This document shows positions 55,292 to 64,000 of a DNA stretch of 64,000 bases, one piece after another. Source of the DNA: Cheilinus undulatus (lineage: Eukaryota; Chordata; Actinopteri; Labriformes; Labridae); contig NC_054876.1 of assembly GCF_018320785.1 (NCBI RefSeq), positions 18,126,212 to 18,190,211 on the forward strand. Reading direction: 5' to 3'. Position numbers and translations under genes: made by a program. The notes under the pieces are model-generated. The model saw only the letters and a program-made list of their open reading frames with translations, ran no database searches and had not been told where the DNA came from. Numbering within the stretch: the stretch's first letter is position 1; the number at the start of each line of letters is the position of its first letter.

Positions 55292-56389
55292 GATTGTATA
55301 TAAATAATAATTAACGAGCGTTATAATAAAGTAAGTATTTGTTGTTAGACAGCTGAGGACAGCCTGCTAGCTCCCTATTACAGTCGCTTTTGACAGATTA
55401 GAGAAAACACGTGTGGAGGACACATTGACCTATAGTAACTATGACCTCTGAACCGGAAGTAATAGTCTGAAATAAACTACAACATTATGTACGTTTCCGG
55501 TATCTATAAAACCACAAGTTGACAACTTATATTGCTAAATTGCACCTGAAAAATAATATTTTGAAAGATAATTTATTATAAAAGCGGAAATGATCTAAAC
55601 CGCCCCATGGTTTCATTATTACACCGTTGTGTGGTTTGAACAATATGATACAAAGAAAGGGCAATATATCTTTGCTATATTTGTATCCCTAGTTTACACA
55701 AGTGATTGCATGAATATTTCGGCCATTCTTTAATCAGAAATATCTAGAGGCAAAAATCTCATCCTATCAAAGAAACCATGGGGCGCAACGCTTTCAAACT
55801 TATGTCACTTTAGAGGCCTCATTTTATGAATGGGTTACACAACCACTGAAATTAACTCGATGCAACTGACATACCACTATTATGAACAAAAAGTATCAAC
55901 CACGCCTCTTGAAATACCATAATCTGACAAAAAAAAAAAAATCATCTTGCTGCACTTAAAAGTCCCAAATTGATTAAATAAAATCAGTATCTAGCTACTT
56001 TGTCCATCAGTACTGGAAGGATTTGATAAACTTACAGCATATTTTAACTTAATGCTGGAAACTGTTTGAATTAACTAGAAGTGAAGCCCTTCAGCCACAA
56101 GATGGAGCTGTTTGCCAACAACTGACTCTGGAACATTCTCTTACTTCAGTTTCTATTTAACAGTGATTTGTCATCATGTGTTCATCACTTTTTCTAACAG
56201 CTTCCATGTGCTTCTCTCTCTTCTTAAGTGGATAACCTGGAACTTAACCTCCAAAGTCCTGTATGTACACATGAGAAAGTTGCATTTTAGCTTCCCTACA
56301 AAATAGTAATCATTCCTACCATTAGAATTTTTGGGGCAACTGTAACAGAATGTCCTTTAAAGTGGGTTATTTGCTTGAAATGTTGAAAT

Positions 56390-57480
56390 GGTTTGATATG
56401 AAACTTTAATGGATATTTTGTGGGACACTGCTGAACACTTTCAAGTATTTCATGGAAATTTAGAGGATATGTTTGTATATTTTGGACAGTGTCATCAAAA
56501 GCTTTGGGGGATATTTGCTTTGAAATGACTTGGTATTTTCAGTGGAAATTAAAAAAAAAAACCTGAATGTCAAAGGGGATTTTCAAGTATTTTCATGAAA
56601 AGTTTGGGGATATTTGTATGCTTTTGATTGTTTTATTAAATGTTTTGGGAGAAATCTGCTTCAAGATTTTTGGTATTTTCATGGAAATTTTTTTTGAGTG
56701 TCTTTGGGAATTTGAACATTTTCAGGCATTTTCATGTAAATGTGAGAAACGCATCTGTGATTCTTGGGAGCTTGATTTGGTTGTTTAATGCATTTTCATG
56801 GGTATATGTGTATATTTTGAGAAGTTTTATTGAAAGGTTTTTCTTTTATTTTTTTTTAAATTGATATGTAAATTTGTTGAAATTGATTAGGAACTTGAGA
56901 CAGGTGTGTCCTTAGAATTTTCATGGGAATTTCGGGGAATTTGTTTAGATGCTTGGTGACATTTTCCATCATTTTCATGCTATCTTGTGGGATGTATTTG
57001 TATTTTGTGGGGGAATTTGCTTTAAAATTTTGGGGAATGTAAAAATTTCAAGAATTTACATGTGATTTGGCTTTATGATAACGTTTCACTGAAACATTTA
57101 GGTAATATTCAAAGAAATTTTGCTGTTGCTTATTATAAGATACTAAAGAAATTTTAACTTTTAAAAGAAATTTTATGGAATTTTCATGCAAATTTCAGGA
57201 CACTTGTTAGGATGTTTTGGAGATTTTTTCTGCCAGTTTCGTGGAATCTTAGGAAATTTATTTGTACTTTTTTGGGACTTTGCTTTGAATTTTTGAAAAT
57301 TTGCTTGAAAGTTAGGATATTATGGCTTTTGGGGGATTTTTATTGGAATGTTTAGGGTTTATGATAAAGTATCACTGAAAAATTTGGAGAATATTGGATG
57401 AAATTTTGTGGTTGCTTTTGATGGGACACTTTAAAAATGTTTAAGAGTTTTCAAAATTTGTTAATTTAAGTTTGTCCTTG
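56390..57480. repeat. degenerate AT-rich tandem region
   Basis: Imperfect units containing TTTTCATGGAAATTT(GGGG) and GATATTTGTATATTTTG recur about every 60-120 bases. Short frames here are Phe-rich by composition and are not genes. The region at 1480-1830 is similar in inverted orientation. Confidence 0.5.
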
Positions 57481-58944
57481 TTGTCCACCATCAAAATAAG
57501 AAAAATGACTCCACCATCCCTTTCTCAGTGACTGAAAATATCTGAGTGACTGAAGACCCCATCAAAACAGCTCTGAAACCTTTCCGGTGCTGCATTTTCT
57601 GCAGAAACCACATCTCCAGGAGATAAGGTTTTTTTTGGTAAAAACTGATTCATGTTAAAAACAAGGCTGAATTTTTAAACTTATCAGGTCCTTCTGACCT
57701 TAAATAAGTGGGGGAATCAAAAAGTATGATACAAACAAAAGCTCTGGTCTCAGGAGGTTAAATGTCAAAAGTAAGGTGCTGTAATAGAACAAATCACTGA
57801 AATCATTTGCCATTGATCAATATAAACATATTTAAACACCTAAAATGCCTCTCTGCTGCTTACATCTTTATTCATTTGAGGTTCATTTTTTTTCTTAATC
57901 CAATGACTCAGCCAAAAACTATTACTAAGCTTTTTTTCTTTACCAGTTATTTTGATTGCTTTCTAGTCTTAGTCGCAGAAGCTTTGTAACTTTGAACACA
58001 GATCTGCAGGGAAGGTGCCAACACCTCCGAGTCTTCATTTTACACATGTAGAGTTGTTCCGAGTGATATCATCTTTGTTTATATTTTAAGAATTAGAATA
58101 CAAAGTTTGTTAGGCTTCAAAAAATTATACTAAATATGCTTATGGTAATCTCATTTAAGGCGTGCATTATATCTTCTGAATGTTGTGACGTGCAGATCTT
58201 AAATAATAGTCTACGGTTTGTTTATGATAAAGAAATCTTAAAGAGGACAGGAGGAGGATCATCTCTTAGAGATTAACACAGAGCTTCTTCTGACAAAGCA
58301 TGACAATCCTTGACAGCAAATGCATTTGATGCTTATCGTAATGTTTAAAAACAATCTTTTGAATTAATTTATTCAGGTTACAGTAAATATTGTACAATCC
58401 TGAGTCCAGTGTAAAAAAGAGAAGAGGAGCATACATTGTGTTCATTAATATGTTGGTGATGTTTCTACAAAGTGTGAAAGACCTGAGAGGTCAGAACATT
58501 AAGTCTAATCTCCATGCATTGCATTGCATACATTAGCAGTCAGCATACATCGATGGTTAGTCTGTGGAGGAGCTGAGTAACATACCATATCAAAAAACAG
58601 AACCTGGAGAATAAGGCATGCTATTTCTCCTGATGTGAATGTACATGGATCTGCTGTTACAATCAGAGGTGAAAAAGGCATGCACAGGCTAACAAGATGA
58701 ATGTTTCATAGAAAGGAATTATCAAAGTGAAATCTTGTCACGGTGACATAAAAATATATTTTCAATTCACCTTTGGTGATTCTTGAGTTTTCTTTTTTTC
58801 AGATCGTGTTGGTTGATGAATTAAGACAATGTACTTGCATAAATAAAGGACCACTTTCTATAAACCACAGACTGCATAATAAGATGGACAGGAGAATAGC
58901 TGTCTGGAATTGAAGCCAAAATATTTATATAAAATATAAAGACA

Positions 58945-59125
58945 TACTCATTAGGGTTGACTGATCACTCTATATTGACCGTAGGTGTGAGTGTGCCTGG
59001 TTGTCTGTCTCCATATGTCGGCCCTGTGATTAAATGGCAACCAGTCCAGCCGAGCTCGCCCAATGATAGCTGGGATAAGCTCCACCCCCCTGCAACCCCA
59101 ACATGATAAGCGGTATAGAAAATAA
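58945..59125 (+). mobile_element. 5'-truncated fish SINE
   Basis: Contains ACCGTAGGTGTGAGTGTG, CCCTGTGATTAAATGGCAAC and CCCAATGATAGCTGGGATAA, ending in GATAAGCGGTATAGAAAATA AATGGATGG. The same family in the opposite orientation lies at 60998-61303. Confidence 0.7.
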
Positions 59126-60274
59126 ATGGATGGGTATTTGGAGCTCCTCCTCCTGGCTAAAGCCACATTAATACTGCTGCATCAAATCTACGCTGCAGCA
59201 TACACCATGTAGCCCTCAATCCTATACAGAGGATTACCAAACTACAGGACCTGTGCAGGATATAAGCACCTTTTGTGTGGTATTTTGGCTTCAGATTTGC
59301 ATGTTGTCCATTTAACATACAGTCAATGGTAAAAGCTAATAGTCTTATATTGGGAAGGATCACCACATGGCTGCTTTGTCTCAGCTAAAGTTCAGAAACA
59401 AAGTTAAATGGAATAAGTCAGCCTAAAACTGCCATAGCTTTCTGTTGTGATGGGATTGAACTAGTCCTTTTTTCACCTAACATGGAGAATGATGTGCTAG
59501 CATTTCTGTTTGATTCTCAAGACACTGCTTATTTGTAGGAATGCACGATATAATTGGCAGAATATCTGTATCGGCAGACATTAGTATTAAAAGTTAATTA
59601 TTGATGTCGGTATATATGAACATTTCTGCAGATAGTTACAACTAAAACATGGGGTGTAAAGTACTGGCAGAAATTGGCATTGCATGTACAAATACGTTTG
59701 AAGAGTTTTAGGCAGGACTAAAAGAGCCACACTAGCTTAAGTCTTTATTTGTTCATCCTCACTCCTTAGACTTTAAAGAGGATTTAGGCGTCACGTCTGG
59801 AATATTTATGCAAACATTGGAAAAATCAGGAAATATCAGCCTATCAGATATCAGCAAAAATCCAATATCGTGCATCTCTACTTATTTGAAAAAACTATAA
59901 CTCTATGTGTGCTGTTAAATTCATGCAAATGAAAGAATTGATGCATGACATTTCAAAAAGACTTTTTTTCTTAGGTGTTAAACAGGCTGTAAAAACGGCA
60001 CGATTAAATCCTAACAGGCAGAAGAAGGAGTTTATACAACCGGAAAAGGAAGTCAAAGTTGCGAGGCCTCGATGTGCAGATTTCTGCTGTATTGACAACA
60101 TGCTAAACACATGTCATCTGAGAGGTAGTGAAATCCAGAGAAGTTTACGGCACAAAAGAGTTCTGGTCTAGTTTGTACTTGTAGGAAATCAGTAAAAGTC
60201 TATCCAAAGTCAGGATACATTTTTCAGTGATATTTAGATAGCTGAGTCCAACCTCAGTCCTTTTTCTCACTCCG

Positions 60275-60583
60275 TTAGCTCTTGGCTTGGTGGAGTTTGC
60301 GTCCAAAGTATTCCGGTGCTGCATCCAGCAGCCAGTCAGCATCGACCAAACACAGGTCTCTCATGTAGCAGCGGGATGTGTGCAGCAGCTCATTGAAGAC
60401 CACGTATGCAGGCTTGGCCTGGAAAAGGACAGAGGAAGGGTGGATGGTCACAGGCTGATGGGTGTCCAGAGCCAAGTAGCTGCCGTCAGGTTGTAGCTCT
60501 GCAGCGTTGACGAACATCCCATGGGCAAGGCAGCGGCGGACATTCCCCGTGTCTGCCCCACATGACTCCAACTTTAAATTCAG
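60275..60583 (-). CDS. dhx33: dhx33 last exon
   Basis: 309 nt from TTTAG to the stop: 102 residues starting LNLKLESCGADTGN and ending FGRKLHQAKS. The acceptor is preceded by a T-rich tract. Confidence 0.92.
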   Translation of the reverse strand: MNLKLESCGADTGNVRRCLAHGMFVNAAELQPDGSYLALDTHQPVTIHPSSVLFQAKPAYVVFNELLHTSRCYMRDLCLVDADWLLDAAPEYFGRKLHQAKS

Positions 60584-63153
60584 CTAAAAAAAAAAAACAG
60601 GAGATGGACAGGAAAAAAACACTTCATTTATTCCTTCCTACAGGATGGCATCTTAAGAAAACAATCCCGGGCCTCAAAAACAACCACTTAGCATCTGATG
60701 TGCAGGTTCATTAAGTGTGTTTGTACCACGTTGTACTGACATGGAAGTAAATGTAGGAGAAATGCAGTTGTGAGTGGGTGTAGATCAGGCTTAGGTAACC
60801 AAGCCTTTCTAGGAGCGTTCAGTGGATGTTTGTGTGGAGTGCATCTGTGGGAGTTTGTTTAGAGGCACTTAGGCAGATGTGCAGACTAGAGTTAAAGCCA
60901 GGTTAGACATAAGTCCTCCTTTTAGGAGATTTCAGAGTACACGATGAGTATTACGGTACAGCATCATGTAAACAGATGCAGTAACAACACTAGACATTTC
61001 TTCCATCCAACCATTTTCATCCACTGGGGGTCATGGGAGCTGGAGCCTATCCCAGCTGTCATTGGGCGAGAGGCGGGGTACACCCTGGACTGGTCGTCAG
61101 TCAATCACAGGGCTGACATAGGGAGAGTCACCAGTTAACCTAATGAGCATGTTTTTGGTGGTGGGAGGAAGCCGAGCACAGGGAGAGAACCCACGCGTGC
61201 ATGGGGAGAACTCCACACAGAAAGGCCCTGACCGGGAACCGAGAAGGGACCTTCTTGCTGTGAGGCAACAGCGCTAACCCCTGTGCCAGCATGCAGGCCT
61301 ACACATTTCCACCGCAATCATTTTTAGCATGCTTGCTAAAATTACATTTTTTGTTTAAAAGCACAACACTTTCTGTACATTGCTTACAAAACACTAGCAT
61401 TAATCAGGAAAGGCCTGCACGCCATGAGAAAACTAGAACTACCACCTGGCATTTAGGATCCCTCTGTGAGGTGTGCAGTTTCCAGAAAGTGAAAGTACAG
61501 CTGTAGGGCAAGGAGAAGGTATGTTTTCTGTAGGAGTGTGATTCAAAAAATATTCATAGGCAAGGGCTAACCATGATGCCAAATGAGGTTGAACGATCAA
61601 AATGTGACAGTTGTGGGGAGCAGGTGGCCTAGTGGTTAAAGGCGCTCCCCATGTACGCGGGCAGCCCGGGTTCGAATCCGGCCTGAGGCCCTTTACTGCA
61701 TGTCTCACCCCCACTCTTGACCCTGTTTCTGACTCTGTCCACTGTCCTCCTCTATCTAATAAAGGCACAAAAATGCCCAAAAATAAATGTGACAGTTGTG
61801 TAATAAACAGTTGTGCAAACTTTGAACAAAGTCCCAAGAAACATTCCAAAGATATGGCTTTCAAAAGAATGGCCTGGAAAGTAAGTTCCAATGGATTTGA
61901 GCCTTCGGGGAGTTTTTGGTCTAAAATGCATTCCTTCACATTTTAAATAAAATATGTTTGCAACAAGCTTCTTCTTAATCCCAGATCAATTCAAATAGCA
62001 GGGTCTTTTTTGAACCACTGAACTAGCACGTACTAATCTGACGTTCTCAGACAGTTAGCTGGCTCATAATTTGATACATCAAATAGAAAGCACAGCCATT
62101 ATACCCCGGCCTCCAGCCAACAAGTAAAAGAAAAAGCCTTGATTGTTTACGTTAATTAATTTGTCTTATTAAGATAAATTGTAATTTTTACCATGCGTTT
62201 CTTACAGAAGCTCATATCCTGATTAGGATGAAATTGTGATAAATTGCACAGCCTTATATTAAGCCTGCTACGACTCTTTGATTTCCAGAGTGTCAGAATG
62301 CTGTTCAAGAGACAGCACAGAGGTGCAATAATATGCTCGTCTAGTGTGGTTCAATTCAGAAAGTAGCCAGCATAAAGTAGTTGTTTTCCCGATAGGAACT
62401 CTGTACAAAAAGCTAATTAAGCTTTATTTGTAGCAGGATCAAACATCAACTCTTACTTGATCTATACACTAATTCCCTGACTCTAGCAGGTGGACACATT
62501 AGTTACTGCGTTTATCCCAAAGTCAGCTGTAATCAAACCCTGAAGGCTTGTTGTTCAGAAGCACACTCCTTTAACCCTACCTAATTTAAATGGTTCGTTT
62601 TTTTTTCCAAGGTGTATTAAAATCGGAAGTGTAACAAGTCATACATCTGATTGCAACCTCTAGCTAGCATTTGGCCTCCATCATAGGTCCCTTATTTTTC
62701 CTGGTCTCTCTACTCCTGCACTCATAAATGCCCCAGAAAATATCTCTTCCTTACAAAATCCTTGCCCTGTGGTGTTATCTGTATTCTTTGAGCCCAATCC
62801 AGCTGCAGCAGTCTCTTACATAATCATAATTATAAAAATAATGTCAGTCCATACTTCTAAAAATCCCTTAGACGGAATGAAATAACAACAGTATCAGTTC
62901 TATCAGCTTTATTTAAAGGCTTTGAATGACTCTGGTTTCCTTTTTAGCCTTGTGTATATCTAAGAGGAAACTGAGGTTTAAGTGACCTTTTGTTGTGATA
63001 TTGATTTGCTGTGATATTACACAGAACATTCATGCTCAGGATAAAGAAGTATTTTCATATTTGTACCTTAAGGCAGATATCTTTGAGCTGAGCCTGGACC
63101 TCTTTGACCAGCCCCATGTTCCTGCTGTTGACAAAGTTCTCCCGACACCACTC
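60275..63153 (-). CDS. dhx33: dhx33, last two coding exons (partial gene)
   Basis: C-terminal end of a DEAH-box RNA helicase implicated in ribosomal RNA synthesis in the nucleolus and in sensing RNA in the cytosol. Two exons (63067-63153 and 60275-60583) join in phase 0 and give 131 residues plus stop. They include EWCRENFVNSRNMGLVKEVQ, then VRRCLAHGMFVNAAELQPDG, DTHQPVTIHPSSVLF, and a C-terminus with YMRDLCLVDADWLLDAAPEY. This is the OB-fold-containing tail shared by DEAH helicases, and its wording matches DHX33. The helicase core lies beyond the right edge. c1qbp follows downstream on the same strand. Confidence 0.9.
60998..61303 (-). mobile_element. fish tRNA-derived SINE, near full length
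   Basis: On the minus strand it starts with a tRNA-like head (GTTAGCGCTGTTGCCTCACA near 61270), then TTCTGTGTGGAGTTCTCCCC, a GGTTAACTGGTGACTCTCCC stretch, GGGTGTACCCCGCCTCTCGC and CCCAATGACAGCTGGGATAG, and ends near GAAAATGGTTGG. In the dhx33 intron between the last two exons' flanks. Confidence 0.75.
61616..61784 (+). mobile_element. young tRNA-derived SINE with perfect target duplication
   Basis: Head reads GGGAGCAGGTGGCCTAGTGG TTAAAGGCGCTCCCC with an A box, and GGGTTCGAATCC as B box; a body with TGACTCTGTCCACTGTCC; and an A-rich tail with AATAAAG. Flanked by identical 16-base repeats AAATGTGACAGTTGTG at 61600-61615 and 61785-61800. Same family as 15276-15426. In the dhx33 intron. Confidence 0.88.
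63067..63153 (-). CDS. dhx33: dhx33 penultimate exon
   Basis: 87 nt, 29 codons, phase 0 both ends, between TATAG and GTACAA. Encodes EWCRENFVNSRNMGLVKEVQ and AQLKDICLK. Confidence 0.9.
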
Positions 63154-63185
63154 CTATAACAACAAACACACACAGGATTACATTT

Positions 63186-64000
63186 ACTGTGCCTATAGAA
63201 AGTTTTCACACCCTTGGAAGTTTTGCCCTTTTATCGATTTTATAAATCAATCATGGTGAATCAATTTAGATTTTACACAAAAAATTCCTCTTAAATGTCA
63301 AAGTGAAACCAGATTTTTACAAAGTAATGTCAATAAACAAAAATCTGTAAATTAAAATAAGTGACTGCATAGTCACCCCTTTAAAATGACTGATCTAATT
63401 CAACAGAGATCCATCTCACAATTGAATAGTGAAATGGGGATCACCTGAGTGCAGTGAATGTGTCTCAAGCGACAGTAGTATAAAGACACCTGTTTCTGGA
63501 AGGTCCAGTCACAGGTTGATCAGTATTCCTTGCTATCATTACACCATGAAGACAGAATAACACTCTAAGTTACTCAGATTAAAGGTTACTGAAAATTGTA
63601 ATTAGGGGATGGATACAAAAAACTTCCCAAGGCACTGAACATCCCCCAGATTTCAATTAAATACATCATCGAGAAATGGAAGGAGTATAGCACATGTGTA
63701 AATCTGCCTGGATCAGGCAGTCTTCACAAACTGAACCTTTCAAGAAGGAGACTAGTGAGAGAGGCCACCATGACACCTATGACTACTCTGAAGGAGAGAC
63801 AAGCTACAGGAGCTGAGATGGGAGAGACTCTGCGTACAGAAACTGTTGGCCGGAATCTTCCCCGTCAAAGCTTTATGGGAGAGTGGCAAAGAGGAAGCCA
63901 CTGTAGTAGAAAATTATATTAAGTCTTTACTAGAGTCTGCCAATAGGCATGTGGGAGACTCCATGGTCAAGTGGGAGAAATTTCTTTGGGCTAATGAGAC
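63186..64000 (+). mobile_element. Tc1 element family B, cut by the window edge
   Basis: Matches the family B element at 26555-27668 over most of its length, for example GAAATGGAAGGAGTAT near 63675 and GACTAGTGAGAGAGGCCACC near 63749. The transposase frame is broken. It lies in a dhx33 intron and reaches the window end within the WSDET-like region. Confidence 0.8.

Larger units (their letters stand above)
55292..60270. other. intergenic DNA between c1qbp and dhx33; no gene recognised
   Basis: 55292-55450 is the c1qbp upstream region, with no clear TATA box. 56390-57480 is made of loosely repeated ATTTTCATGGAAATTT and TTTGGGGGATATTTG phrases. 57743-57760 repeats the GGTCTCAGGAGGTTAA phrase seen near 1862. 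No supported exon was found on either strand. Confidence 0.5.

Overview
This window is nuclear DNA from a bony fish, most likely a percomorph-type teleost. The evidence is spliced vertebrate genes with GT/AG introns, low gene density, many Tc1/mariner fragments, hAT-like and other MITEs, and tRNA-derived SINEs. All three recognised protein-coding genes lie on the minus strand: complete mlxipl (ChREBP; 17 coding exons, 9552-40412), complete c1qbp (6 exons, 51023-55291) and the last two coding exons of dhx33 (60275-63153, running off the right edge). Exon borders were placed by reading splice sites and checking that reading phase carries across every junction. Both complete models close in frame, at 919 codons plus stop and 286 codons plus stop.

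Layout. 1-9430: no recognised coding gene, but two promoter-like GC-richer patches (about 3480-3840 and 6560-6960), a Tc1 remnant and a small hAT-like MITE. 9435-40700: mlxipl. Its introns hold nearly all the mobile DNA of the left half: a Sleeping Beauty-type Tc1 element inserted inside an older Tc1 element (intron 6), four other Tc1 families in pieces, a long inverted-repeat element (intron 7), and an intact tRNA-Pro(CGG) gene followed by five decaying tandem copies (intron 14). 40700-50790: gene-poor, with a degenerate minisatellite, a reversed Tc1 copy, an orphan acidic reading frame and a foldback structure of about 2.2 kb built from a repeated GC-rich motif. 50793-55291: c1qbp, with a MITE of about 950 bp in intron 3. 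55300-60270: no gene seen, mostly AT-rich degenerate repeats. 60275-64000: 3' end of dhx33 with two SINEs and another Tc1 copy cut by the window edge.

Functionally, mlxipl encodes a glucose-responsive bHLH-leucine zipper transcription factor, c1qbp a mitochondrial matrix p32 protein, and dhx33 a DEAH-box helicase. c1qbp-dhx33 adjacency on one strand matches the human arrangement on chromosome 17; mlxipl next to them does not (human chromosome 7). No clearly new biological system is proven here. The best candidates for a second look are the decaying tRNA array, the start-less and catalytically mutated but otherwise intact transposase, and the foldback repeat.
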